NCBI GenBank assembly: GCA_902793335.1
Contig: CADBCZ010000001.1
Span: 89,542 to 153,541, forward strand
DNA from: an uncultured Lachnospiraceae bacterium
GTDB taxonomy: Bacteria > Bacillota > Clostridia > Lachnospirales > Lachnospiraceae
Direction of reading: 5' to 3'
DNA: 64,000 nucleotides
Below, piece after piece: positions 35,312 to 44,339 of the stretch. The translations under genes and the position numbers were made by a program. How positions within the stretch are numbered: position 1 is the stretch's first letter; every line of letters begins with the position of its first letter. The notes beneath the pieces are model-generated. The model had not been told where the DNA came from. It saw only the letters and a list, made by a program, of their open reading frames with translations, and made no database searches.

Positions 35312-38300
35312 TTATTGTTGATTAATAATTTTGATTTTCTCAATCAATTCAACACAGGTGTCAATGTCAATATTATCTATTGCATCAAATATTTCACCTA
35401 TAACGACCTTAGTTTCTTCCTCATACGAATATTTTTTAAGCCTTTCCTTACAAACCTCCATATTATCCATATCAAGCTTATCACAAGCTATCAATAATTC
35501 TTCAAGTATAGTGTCCAAAACATCATCCGTTATCTCGCCAAGATTTTCACTAATCTCTTTATCAGACGCAAAGTATTTTGACAGAGTATCCAATATTTTT
35601 CTGAATTCATTTAATAGCTTGTCATTATTCTCATAAATAGTGTCATAATCCTTATTTTGAGCAGCTTTTTCAATTTTTTGTGCCAACTCTCCTAATTCAT
35701 ATGCCCCTATCTGTTTCGAATTACTCTTCAATGCATGTACCTTTATAGTGTAATCATACCAGTCCTCATTGTCAAATAATATCTTAATTTCATTATATCT
35801 GTCATCACCTGTTCGATAATATTCCCTTACAATTGTACTGTATAGTTCTGCTGAGCCTAGGGCTTTTAGAGCTTTTTTGTAGTCAAGGCCTTCATATTCT
35901 GACATGTTTTTATCATATGATTCATAAATTGCATCACTTTGAATAATTTTTTCTTCAGGAAGCCATTGTTTTATTTTTGAGACAAGATTTCTAATATCTA
36001 TCGGTTTTGCAACATAATCATTCATACCTGCACTGATAAACATCTCTTTCACTCCTTCCATCGCATTAGCTGTAAGAGCAATTATAGGTGTATCAGCTGC
36101 CTCCGGAATAAGTTCTCTGATTATTTTGGTTGTTTCAACTCCATCCACCTCAGGCATCATATGATCCATAAATATCAGGTCAAATGGTTCAGAACTAACT
36201 TTGTTTACAGCTTCCTTACCGCTTGTAACACCATAACATTTTGCATTTATAGGTTTTAACAAACCTTCAACAATAGTAATATTAATAATATTGTCATCAA
36301 CAATTAATATCTTTGCATCAGGTGCAACAAAATCAATCTTAAAAGTGGTGTTACTACCCGAATCTATTCTTTTTTCTTCTTTTCCATTTAACATCATGAC
36401 AAACCCCAAAGTAGTTAATGGTCTTCTCATAACTCTTAGATTTGTTCTATCAGGAACAAAGGAAGAACCGAAATTAATAAAAATAACTCCGTTAACTTCA
36501 GGATTATTATCCAAAAAACTTTTTATTTTACTATTGTATATTTTTTCATCAAAGAATAGATAATCAAATTCTCCCGACAATTCAAAGTCTTTAATATCTT
36601 CAATAGTTTTACCGTCGACTCCTAATTTATCCATCTCCAAAATAAACAAATCAAGCATTTTTGAATTATCGTGTATTAATGTTGCATGTTTCTTCGCTGA
36701 ATTAATGACAACAAGATCGGATTTATTGTCAACTATCTTCTGTGGTATATTAAAATAGAAATCTGAGCCTTCGCCGTACTTACTGGTAACACCTATTTCT
36801 CCATCCATTGCCTCACACAATTTTTGTGAAATGGCAAGTCCCAATCCCGTACCTTCTACTGATCGATTACGTTTGGTATCAACCTGTTGGAAGCTTTCAA
36901 ATAGTCTGGTAAGATCTTCCGGTTTAATACCCTGTCCTGTATCTATAACATGGATAATAAGATTAATCATTTCCTCAGAAATCTTTTCTGTAGAAATTTT
37001 TATCAATACCACGCCCTCATTTGTAAATTTGATAGCATTGTTGGCTAAATTAATAAGTATCTGTCTTATACGCATCACATCACCCTCGAGCAATCTCGGC
37101 AGGCTGGTTTCACAAGGCACGTACAATTCCAGTTTCTTATCACCTATTCTCGTTTCAAGAACATTGGCAATATCTTCAATCTCATGTAAAATCTCATATG
37201 TATCAGGTATTATTTCCATTTTACCCGCTTCAATTTTGGAAAAGTCAAGGATATCATTAATTATATTTAATAAATTACGTCCTGAATTCTGTATCTGTAA
37301 AAGATAGTTTGTTACATTCGGTGACAGATTTTCTCTAAGAGCAAGCTCAGTCATTCCTATTACAGCATTCATAGGAGTCCTTATCTCATGGGACATATTC
37401 GCCAAAAAGTCTGTTTTCATCTTGGCAGCTTTTTCTAACTCCAGATTAGCCTGTTCCATTGTAAATATTTTATTAATCGATTCAGTAGTATTATGTAAGA
37501 TATAAATCGTTCCAAGATATAAATTGTAATCATTTAACTCTGATTTTTTTATCTTGTAATATACATCTTTACCGTCATACACATACTTAACGACCTCAAC
37601 ATTGTCTACAACTATGGTGTCTGATATCCATTTATCAAGATTATCTTTGGATTTAAAACTTTGAATTAATTCCTGAGAAAATGAATATTTTATAAGATCA
37701 TTAACATGAATCAAATCATTATTTTCGTTATAAAGAAGGAAACCGTCACTCATGTCATTTGCGAATTTGACAAGTGACCAGTCCCTAAGCTTTCTGTCGA
37801 TATAAAAGCATGAGAAATACAGTCCAAGATAACACAAAAGATTCATAAAAAGAGTAATTACCCATACAGGAATATTTTTAAAAGAAACCATAGTTTCAAC
37901 GAAAAGAAGGAAGAAATTAATTCCTATAAGAATATATAGTCTTACACGGAAAAATTTTGTAGAATTAATACAAAGAATAATTACAATAAACAACAGCGCT
38001 ATAACACTAAAATAATTAAGTATCCTAAACGTCTGAAAACTAATAAAAACGGCATCTGATTTCTCTTCAAAATTTTCAGCAACCCACCAGGCACTGCCCA
38101 GGAAAACATATCTGGTAACCTCCATAACTTTATCTTTATAAAAGCCATTGAGCATGATAATTGTTTCTGTTATAGACAGGAAAAAATTAGGCAAAAGAAT
38201 TAAACGGAAATTTTTTCTTTTTCCATTTAATACCTGTAATAACATGCTAAAATAGAACCATGAATGACACAGATAATATACCGCAAGTAAAATTCTTGCG

Positions 38301-38467
38301 GCATTGGAATCCTCATACATTGTTAAGGCAACACATATAATATCAGACGCCAAAACAAGTGAAGACATAATTATAAATCCGTTATTATGTCTTTTTACAC
38401 GAAATGCAATAATAATACATAACAGCGACATCAAAAATAATGTAATTAATGTAATCTGTAATACCAT
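35312..38467 (-). CDS. Hybrid sensor histidine kinase with receiver and Hpt domains
   Basis: A 1051-residue membrane-bound phosphorelay protein. Residues 1-240 have seven hydrophobic segments. A PAS-like region follows (FANDMSDGFLLYNENNDL). The H box is FLANMSHEIRTPMNAVIG near residue 360, with ATPase boxes QILINLANNAIKF, HVIDTGQGI and EGTGLGLAIS. A degenerate receiver-like stretch (about 610-690) precedes a true receiver with ILIVDDNIINI and phospho-acceptor LIFMDHMMPEVDG near 766. The C-terminal Hpt domain has the histidine in VHALKSNSKQIGA near 910. The signal and the downstream regulator are unknown. It has a GGAGG site and follows the folate gene. Confidence 0.92.
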   Translation of the reverse strand: MVLQITLITLFLMSLLCIIIAFRVKRHNNGFIIMSSLVLASDIICVALTMYEDSNAARILLAVYYLCHSWFYFSMLLQVLNGKRKNFRLILLPNFFLSITETIIMLNGFYKDKVMEVTRYVFLGSAWWVAENFEEKSDAVFISFQTFRILNYFSVIALLFIVIILCINSTKFFRVRLYILIGINFFLLFVETMVSFKNIPVWVITLFMNLLCYLGLYFSCFYIDRKLRDWSLVKFANDMSDGFLLYNENNDLIHVNDLIKYSFSQELIQSFKSKDNLDKWISDTIVVDNVEVVKYVYDGKDVYYKIKKSELNDYNLYLGTIYILHNTTESINKIFTMEQANLELEKAAKMKTDFLANMSHEIRTPMNAVIGMTELALRENLSPNVTNYLLQIQNSGRNLLNIINDILDFSKIEAGKMEIIPDTYEILHEIEDIANVLETRIGDKKLELYVPCETSLPRLLEGDVMRIRQILINLANNAIKFTNEGVVLIKISTEKISEEMINLIIHVIDTGQGIKPEDLTRLFESFQQVDTKRNRSVEGTGLGLAISQKLCEAMDGEIGVTSKYGEGSDFYFNIPQKIVDNKSDLVVINSAKKHATLIHDNSKMLDLFILEMDKLGVDGKTIEDIKDFELSGEFDYLFFDEKIYNSKIKSFLDNNPEVNGVIFINFGSSFVPDRTNLRVMRRPLTTLGFVMMLNGKEEKRIDSGSNTTFKIDFVAPDAKILIVDDNIINITIVEGLLKPINAKCYGVTSGKEAVNKVSSEPFDLIFMDHMMPEVDGVETTKIIRELIPEAADTPIIALTANAMEGVKEMFISAGMNDYVAKPIDIRNLVSKIKQWLPEEKIIQSDAIYESYDKNMSEYEGLDYKKALKALGSAELYSTIVREYYRTGDDRYNEIKILFDNEDWYDYTIKVHALKSNSKQIGAYELGELAQKIEKAAQNKDYDTIYENNDKLLNEFRKILDTLSKYFASDKEISENLGEITDDVLDTILEELLIACDKLDMDNMEVCKERLKKYSYEEETKVVIGEIFDAIDNIDIDTCVELIEKIKIINQQ

Positions 38468-38479
38468 AATGACCTCCGG

Positions 38480-39004
38480 TTACATTATTCCTTTCTCTGT
38501 GGCAATATATTGTGGAGATATATCAAACTCATTACTTGGAATCTCAGTATCAATTATTTGAAAATCAAAACAAAGCGCAATGGTTATATATTTTTCCTTG
38601 TCCGACAGATATTTATCATAATATCCACCACCATATCCAATACGGTGTTTATTCTTATCAAAAGCCACACCAGGCATCAGGCACAGCGTCTGACTTGTTG
38701 GTATTAGCTTCTTTGTATTCTCTCCTGAAACAGGTTCTTTAATACCATATTCATTGATATTCCATTCAGTATCCGAAGTTATTTCATAAAATTCCATTGT
38801 CTTAGTACTAATATCTACTACCGGTACATAAACATGTTTATTATCTTCAAAAGCAGTATTGATTATTTTGTCACAACTAACTTCATTGTTAAATGCTATA
38901 TAAACGCAAATATTATCACTAGTCCTAAAATACTCACTGTTGATTATGTAATCACAGATTTGTTCGGATCTGCTAGCGACTTCAGCTACAGTTAATTCAT
39001 TTCG
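38480..39004 (-). CDS. 5-formyltetrahydrofolate cyclo-ligase, frame-shifted from the DUF896 gene
   Basis: The frame codes for the 5-FCL family: the C-terminal half has LCLMPGVAFDKNKHRIGYGGGYYD and the end KGIM. No ATG, GTG or TTG exists near its N-terminus; the first ATG (38797) would remove the ATP-binding half. The missing N-terminal helix KKDIRTEL lies in the frame of the DUF896 gene upstream, and the two frames meet at an A9 tract (39005-39013). Reading across with a -1 shift, or one extra A, gives KKDIRTELKKKRNELTVAEV, a typical 5-FCL beginning. It is either recoded, a recent frameshift, or a homopolymer error. The enzyme recycles 5-formyl-THF to 5,10-methenyl-THF using ATP. Confidence 0.75.
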   Translation of the reverse strand, partial: RNELTVAEVASRSEQICDYIINSEYFRTSDNICVYIAFNNEVSCDKIINTAFEDNKHVYVPVVDISTKTMEFYEITSDTEWNINEYGIKEPVSGENTKKLIPTSQTLCLMPGVAFDKNKHRIGYGGGYYDKYLSDKEKYITIALCFDFQIIDTEIPSNEFDISPQYIATEKGIM

Positions 39005-39264
39005 TTTTTTTTTAACTCTGTTCTAATATCTTTCTTTTCCTGTTTTACGGCAAGATTTTTCTGTCTGACCATTTTAAGCGGAGTCAATGTACCATCCTGA
39101 TTCTTAATACTGGTATGGTCTAATGTTGCTCTCATATTACTCTTAATCGCTTCAACATATTGTTTACGAAGCATCTGCTGTTCTTCCTTTTCCTCCGGAG
39201 TCAATCCCTCTGCTTTTGACTTGTGATATAAAGTATTTATACGTGCAATCATTTCATCGTTCAT
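38992..39264 (-). CDS. DUF896 family protein (YnzC-like), C-terminus running toward 5-FCL
   Basis: About the first 66 residues match DUF896: MIARINTLYHKSKAEGLTPE, EEQQMLRKQYVEAIKSNM and GTLTPLKMVRQKN. B. subtilis YnzC, the family example, is 77 residues. Here the frame continues with VKQEKKDIRTELKK before stopping at 38992; that tail is the N-terminal helix of a folate cyclo-ligase. A GAGGACTAG site leads to the ATG at 39264, two bases after the upstream oxidoreductase stop. YnzC-type proteins are small helical proteins of unclear function. The junction A_AAA_AAC fits a classical -1 slippery heptamer. Confidence 0.85.
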   Translation of the reverse strand: MNDEMIARINTLYHKSKAEGLTPEEKEEQQMLRKQYVEAIKSNMRATLDHTSIKNQDGTLTPLKMVRQKNLAVKQEKKDIRTELKKNEMN

Positions 39265-39266
39265 AA

Positions 39267-40934
39267 CTAGTCCTCTTCTTTTAATTTATTTATATTGTTT
39301 TTTATAATAGCCTCAGCAACTTTCATTCCATCCATAGCTGCCGACATTATTCCACCGGCATATCCGGCACCTTCACCACAAGGATAGATACCTATGAAGT
39401 TTTCAGATTGATAATCCTTTCCCCGGATAATTCTAACCGGAGATGAAGTTCTACTTTCCACACCGGACATTATTGCATCACCATTTTCAAAACCGGGAAT
39501 CTCTTTATCAAATGATGGCATAGCCTCAACAATAGAATCTTTTATATAATCCGGCAGACATTTCGAAACATCACCACAAACATATTCTCCTTTTGTCTGT
39601 GGTGTAATTTCACCTATAATATTTGTCGGGACTCCATTCTTAAAGTCTTCATATCGCTGAACAACAATCTTCCCTTTTCCCTGTTCATATATGGCTTTTT
39701 CTAATTTTCTCTGTAATTCTATTCCCGCAAGCGGAGAATCAGAGTTGAAATCTTTTGTTCTAACTGTTACTATAAGCGCTGAATTAGAGTTTTTACCATT
39801 TCTTCCACTATAACTCATGCCGTTAACTGCTGTATAACCGTCTTCCGAAGATGCATTAACAACATATCCACCCGGACACATACAAAATGAATAAACACCT
39901 CTTCCTGAAGATGTCTGATAGGTGAGTTTATATGGCGGCGTAGGTAAAATATCTAAAGCCTCGCCGTCACCGTACATTGCATTTCTGATTACCCCTTCGG
40001 GATGTTCAATACGCACGCCCATAGCAAAATCTTTAGCAGTCATCGAAACGCCTGATTTATAAAGCATTGAAAAGGTATCCCGCGCACTATGACCTATAGC
40101 AAGAACAAGATTATCTGTTTCAACCAAAGTATCCTTGCCTTTATGCGATAATAAAACCTTAGAAATATAACCTCTTTTTCCATCGGCATTATCATCTAAA
40201 CACACAGCTGAAAGTTTTGTGTCAAACATAAATATTCCACCAAGCTCTTCTATCTCTTTTCTAATACCAGAAACAACTGAAACAAGTACATCTGTTCCTA
40301 TATGGGGCTTATTATCATAAGTAATTGAAGGGTCTGCTCCATGTTTCACAAATTCCTCCAGAACAAATCTAATTCTGCCAAACTTGTCTTTGACCTGTGT
40401 ATTTAACTTTCCATCGGAAAAAGTTCCTGCACCACCTTCACCGAATTGAACATTACATTCAGTATCAAGACCATTGCCATTCCAAAAATTATTAACTTTC
40501 AAAATGCGTTCTTCTACCTTCAAACCCCTTTCAACTATAACCGGTTTCAATCCGCACAAAGCAAGAATATAAGCACAAAAAAGCCCGGCCGGACCGGCAC
40601 CTACTATCAACGGATGATGTTTAAGATTAATACTCCCCTGTTCTGTTTGGACCAACTCATTTATTTCATTAACAAAGCTATATTCTACAGGTTTTATAAG
40701 TGCAACGTTTTTGTCGTTAATTTTTTTGACCAGTCTTGCTTCTTTATTGAAATCATCAAGTGTTACACCAACTTTATAAATATAAATAATATCCGGTTTC
40801 TTTCTTGCATCTATTGACCTTTTTAATATTTTATATTCCGGAATCTGTTTTAAATGTAGTTTTTTAGCAATCTTTTGTTCCAAAAAGCCAATGTCATAAC
40901 TTACCGGCAACTTAATGTTATGTATTTCAATCAT
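39267..40934 (-). CDS. FAD-dependent dehydrogenase, COG2509 type
   Basis: A 555-residue flavoprotein. An N-terminal 90-residue region (VSYDIGFLEQKIAKKL) precedes the FAD-binding motif LIVGAGPAGLFCAYILALCG near residue 107 and VERGLKVEERI. GEGGAGTFSDGKLNTQ, AIGHSARDTF, and the C-terminal GIYPCGEGAGYAGGIMSAA are the hallmarks of this uncharacterised dehydrogenase family, common in Firmicutes. The substrate is not known. It follows another NAD(P)/FAD protein gene by 28 bases and leads directly into the DUF896 and folate genes. Confidence 0.88.
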   Translation of the reverse strand: MIEIHNIKLPVSYDIGFLEQKIAKKLHLKQIPEYKILKRSIDARKKPDIIYIYKVGVTLDDFNKEARLVKKINDKNVALIKPVEYSFVNEINELVQTEQGSINLKHHPLIVGAGPAGLFCAYILALCGLKPVIVERGLKVEERILKVNNFWNGNGLDTECNVQFGEGGAGTFSDGKLNTQVKDKFGRIRFVLEEFVKHGADPSITYDNKPHIGTDVLVSVVSGIRKEIEELGGIFMFDTKLSAVCLDDNADGKRGYISKVLLSHKGKDTLVETDNLVLAIGHSARDTFSMLYKSGVSMTAKDFAMGVRIEHPEGVIRNAMYGDGEALDILPTPPYKLTYQTSSGRGVYSFCMCPGGYVVNASSEDGYTAVNGMSYSGRNGKNSNSALIVTVRTKDFNSDSPLAGIELQRKLEKAIYEQGKGKIVVQRYEDFKNGVPTNIIGEITPQTKGEYVCGDVSKCLPDYIKDSIVEAMPSFDKEIPGFENGDAIMSGVESRTSSPVRIIRGKDYQSENFIGIYPCGEGAGYAGGIMSAAMDGMKVAEAIIKNNINKLKEED

Positions 40935-40962
40935 TATCTGTATTCCTTCTTAAAAATAATAA

Positions 40963-42195
40963 TCACAAATTATCCAACGCATTCTGTGCAGCCTTAATAC
41001 CTGATAATATTGCAAAAGTTAAATTATAACCACCGCATTTACCGGTAATATCAAGAGCTTCACCTACAATATATACTCCCTCATACTTCCTGGTTTCATA
41101 TGAATCGGCGCAAATTTCATCAATATTAACACCGCCAAGCGAAGCCTGTGATTTTTCATTATCATATTGGGGTAATGGTGTATACCTCATCTTTTTAATG
41201 TATGAAGTAATCTTATTAATCTGCTTTTCTGTAATTTTAGCTGTTATAATTTGGGAATCTATATTAAGCTTATCAAGAAGATATTTTGCAAATTTAGATG
41301 GAAAAATCCCCTCTAACACACTTAATATATTATCACAAATATCATCAAGGCATTGATTTTTAATATAACTTTTCAGTTTATCCCATGACATATAAGGTAA
41401 ATAATCAATATAAAAGCAGTCCTTTAACAATGCTTGTTCAATCTTTGGTAAATAGCACGAAAGATTCATTATAGCTATTCCTGAAAGATTATTATTATTT
41501 ATCTGAACCTGTCCTCGCTCTCTAATTTTCTTATCTCCAAAATCAAGAGTTACTTCGGCATTTATACGAACACCCTGTGCAATGGAAAGTTTATCATCAT
41601 CTACATATACCGGAATCAATACCGGAAAAATTTCCGTCATGTCGATATCCATATTTTTAATAAGTTCATATCCGCATTCCGTACCACCAAGGCCAGGATA
41701 TGAATTACTTCCTGTTGCAATGATTACCTTTCTGCATTTGTATTCATTATCGGTAGTCTTAACCAAATAACTTTTAAAATTATCGGTCGGCTCAATACCG
41801 AGAACACATTTATCATATTCAATCACAACTCTGTGTGATGCACAAATATTTAACAATCTGTCTGTAACCTGTCTTGCCATATCTGATAATGGATAATAAT
41901 ATCCGTCTTTTTCATAAACCAACAAACCGCATTTTTCAAAAAAAGCTATCACATCATTTGGAGAGTTATCATCTACAAATTGTTCAATAAATGATAAATT
42001 ATTAGAAAAATAACAGTCTTTTTCAAAAAACGAATTTGTAAGATTGCATTTTCCGTTTCCTGATGCAGACAGCTTTCTACCACATTTATTACCTCTTTCC
42101 AAAATGAGTATTTTAGTATCTGGTTTTTGCATTATAGCCGTTGAAGCGGCAGAAAGACCTGCAGCTCCGGCACCAATTATCACAATTTCATACAT
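40963..42195 (-). CDS. NAD(P)/FAD-dependent oxidoreductase, HI0933/BaiN family
   Basis: A 410-residue flavoprotein with VIIGAGAAGLSAASTA at the N-terminus, CGRKLSASGNGKCNLTN near residue 40, VIIATGSNSYPGLGGTE near residue 155 and the terminal VYIVGEALDITGKCGGYNL motif. These identify the HI0933/BaiN group of flavoproteins. BaiN in one gut clostridium has been linked to bile acid reduction, but the family is broad and widely present in bacteria, so that role should not be transferred here. Adjacent to another FAD protein of unknown substrate. Confidence 0.87.
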   Translation of the reverse strand: MYEIVIIGAGAAGLSAASTAIMQKPDTKILILERGNKCGRKLSASGNGKCNLTNSFFEKDCYFSNNLSFIEQFVDDNSPNDVIAFFEKCGLLVYEKDGYYYPLSDMARQVTDRLLNICASHRVVIEYDKCVLGIEPTDNFKSYLVKTTDNEYKCRKVIIATGSNSYPGLGGTECGYELIKNMDIDMTEIFPVLIPVYVDDDKLSIAQGVRINAEVTLDFGDKKIRERGQVQINNNNLSGIAIMNLSCYLPKIEQALLKDCFYIDYLPYMSWDKLKSYIKNQCLDDICDNILSVLEGIFPSKFAKYLLDKLNIDSQIITAKITEKQINKITSYIKKMRYTPLPQYDNEKSQASLGGVNIDEICADSYETRKYEGVYIVGEALDITGKCGGYNLTFAILSGIKAAQNALDNL

Positions 42196-42216
42196 TTTAT
42201 CAATTTCATCCTATAC

Positions 42217-42813
42217 TTAGCTGGTATAATTTTCAAGGAAATTATATAGTTCTTCCTCATTTTCCAAATAATATCCTTTAAGAATATCCTCTCTTATATC
42301 CTCCGGTAACGAAGATATTGAAATCTGTGTATATTCGTAGACTGTTTTTTCATCACTTTTTAATATAACTATCAAGCCATTAAAGGATTTTGCGTAAAAT
42401 CCATCCGTTGTCGATGACCTGAAAGTTTTTCTCAATGTAATCTCGTTTGAATTATAGGAAATCATTTTGTAGGAAACCAATCCTTTTTCACGATCTTCCC
42501 TGCTTAAATGATTCATATAATCATTAAGATATTTCTCAACACCTTCTTTATCACAACCGAGCAACGCCGGAATGCATTTAAGCTGTTCCTTTAACAGTCT
42601 TCCTTCCTCCGGATAATCATATTCAACATTGAAAACAGTTGATTTATTAACCGGAAATGTCGAATTATTCTCGGATACAGTAATATTAATATAATTCCCT
42701 GTTTTATCCTTTACATAGTTTTCAGGGTAAAAGTATCTTGTAAAATATGTTGCACCAAGTGAAATAATGCCAATAGCAATTGCAAAAAAAGCAAAATACA
42801 GACTCCTTTTCAT
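42217..42813 (-). CDS. Membrane-anchored protein of unknown function, BofC-like in form
   Basis: The ATG at 42813 follows TTGGAGGTGTCT and begins about 198 residues; a longer in-frame reading from 42927 has no site and is not favoured. The N-terminus YFAFFAIAIGIISLGATYF is a membrane anchor. The outside part has VKDKTGNYINITVSENN, GCDKEGVEKYLNDYMNHL and FYAKSFNGLIVILKSDEKT; paired blocks of this kind resemble BofC-type regulators of sporulation protease signalling, but I cannot confirm membership. It lies between the orphan 7TM-PAS gene and the BaiN-like gene. Confidence 0.55.
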   Translation of the reverse strand: MKRSLYFAFFAIAIGIISLGATYFTRYFYPENYVKDKTGNYINITVSENNSTFPVNKSTVFNVEYDYPEEGRLLKEQLKCIPALLGCDKEGVEKYLNDYMNHLSREDREKGLVSYKMISYNSNEITLRKTFRSSTTDGFYAKSFNGLIVILKSDEKTVYEYTQISISSLPEDIREDILKGYYLENEEELYNFLENYTS

Positions 42814-42880
42814 AGACACCTCCAAACTAGGTTTTCTATAAAAAGTATGACCTGAAGCTATAAAATTTATTCTGGTATAT

Positions 42881-43873
42881 TCATAGCAAAAATCCCTCTT
42901 CGTACTTATCAATAAATGACCGGTCATATATCCACGCTATGTATCCTTTTGAACGGTTGGCATCAACTAACGGATAAATTTTTGTCTCATACTGATGATT
43001 ATTAACCTCAAATACAAACTGATTGCTGGATTTTGAAAATATCCATGATGAAAAATCAGTAATACCATAAACTTCCCTTAATTGTTCCGCAACCTTATTT
43101 GCCATAGGGTTAATATATAGCAGATTCTGATCTGAATCTACAACCAACACGCCTTCTAAGGTCTGGTCAATTATGCTGTCTTTTGCAACATCCATCGTAT
43201 CTAACAATCCGAGTTTAAATACATCTATTAATAAAATAATACATGACGCTATTATTCCAATCGGTGTAAGATCGACACCATCAGCAAATCCTGTAATAAA
43301 CAAAATCATTGTAGCAGCAGGCAATATGACTGCAACCAAAAGAAGATATAGTCTTTTTTGTTCAGCACTCTCACTCTCTCTAATCTGCTTTATCAGAACT
43401 ATGCAATAATAGAATACCGACGAATATGTCACAAACATATATAGATAATATCCTATACCGTTTTGTGTAACAAAATGTGGGAAAAGTCCCTTATTGGAAA
43501 TATGGTATTCCTTATAATAGAACTTATGATATTTACACGTCATTATCGTTAACAGAATAAATGTATTAAAAACAAAAATACCTTTAATAATTATCGCGGG
43601 TAATTTAACTCTACAATAATTTCTTGTAAAAATAATCATCAAAACAAGTATATAACATTTTCCTATGTATCCAAATTGAACCGTCACTAACATCTCGTCA
43701 ACATTTCTTGCCTGAATTTCAAATAAGTATCCCACAATACTAATTAAACCGCAAAATGAAGCAATCATCATAACTTTCTGGTTTTCTGAGCTTTTTTGTT
43801 GACATACAACAGCAAGCGAAATAAAACTAACAGCAACACCCACTATATGTATAAACATTATTAATTCATACAT
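42881..43873 (-). CDS. Orphan 7TM-PAS sensor without output domain
   Basis: From the ATG at 43873 (AAGGGG upstream) this gives about 330 residues. Seven hydrophobic segments span roughly residues 1-215, like the histidine-kinase N-terminal 7TM region. A PAS-type domain follows: IDQTLEGVLVVDSDQNLLYI, NPMANKVAEQL and KIYPLVDANRSKGYIAWIYD. Proteins of this design normally continue into a kinase, GGDEF or HD-GYP part, but this one stops about 10 residues after PAS. Only about 70 bases lie before the next gene. It may be a truncated remnant or a stand-alone sensor acting through a partner. Confidence 0.7.
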   Translation of the reverse strand: MYELIMFIHIVGVAVSFISLAVVCQQKSSENQKVMMIASFCGLISIVGYLFEIQARNVDEMLVTVQFGYIGKCYILVLMIIFTRNYCRVKLPAIIIKGIFVFNTFILLTIMTCKYHKFYYKEYHISNKGLFPHFVTQNGIGYYLYMFVTYSSVFYYCIVLIKQIRESESAEQKRLYLLLVAVILPAATMILFITGFADGVDLTPIGIIASCIILLIDVFKLGLLDTMDVAKDSIIDQTLEGVLVVDSDQNLLYINPMANKVAEQLREVYGITDFSSWIFSKSSNQFVFEVNNHQYETKIYPLVDANRSKGYIAWIYDRSFIDKYEEGFLL

Positions 43874-43889
43874 TCTACACCCCTTCTTC

Positions 43890-44267
43890 CTAAAGCGTGA
43901 AACCATGCGGTAAAAGTTCTTTTACCGTATATTTAATTACCTCCCCTGCTTCTTCTAATATAACTTCTCCGTCATACATGAATTCATTCATGACCTGACG
44001 GCAAACACCACAAGGATATGCAGTACTTCCATCTTTGGCTGCCACAGCTATTTTTTTGAAATGTGTATATCCTTCCGATACAGCTTTAAACATAGCCGTT
44101 CTCTCTGCACAGTTAGTTGCACCATACGAAGCATTTTCTATATTACAACCCGTAAAAACCTTATCGTCATCAGTAAGTAATGCCGCACCAACATAAAATT
44201 TAGAATATGGTGCATACGCCTTGTCACACATTGATTTTGCAATTTCCAATAATTCTATATCTGACAT
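43890..44267 (-). CDS. cdd: Cytidine deaminase
   Basis: A 125-residue zinc enzyme of pyrimidine salvage that deaminates cytidine and deoxycytidine. YAPYSKFYVGAALL near residue 20 is the substrate loop, CNIENASYGATNCAERTA near residue 41 gives the first zinc cysteine (C53) and the catalytic glutamate (E55), and YPCGVCRQVMNEF near 84 the other two cysteines. Length is normal for the tetrameric type. The site GGGGG lies upstream of the ATG. It begins just past the terminator of the preceding gene. Confidence 0.95.
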   Translation of the reverse strand: MSDIELLEIAKSMCDKAYAPYSKFYVGAALLTDDDKVFTGCNIENASYGATNCAERTAMFKAVSEGYTHFKKIAVAAKDGSTAYPCGVCRQVMNEFMYDGEVILEEAGEVIKYTVKELLPHGFTL

Positions 44268-44305
44268 AATGTAACCCCCAATTATATGCCTTAAATATTG
44301 TATAA

Positions 44306-44330
44306 GAGGACTATTAATAAAATAGTCCTC
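44306..44330 (-). terminator. Hairpin terminator after the DUF3048 gene
   Basis: Minus strand: GAGGACTATT, five-base loop, AATAGTCCTC, followed by TTATAC. The ten-base stem is perfect, but the T tract is poor. It sits 10 bases after the DUF3048 stop codon, between that gene and cdd. Confidence 0.6.
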
Positions 44331-44339
44331 TCAAATAAA

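Noticed and set aside
36831-37307. A 158-codon plus-strand open frame
   Set aside because: It is antisense to the kinase ATPase domain of the hybrid sensor and has no site or recognisable protein content.
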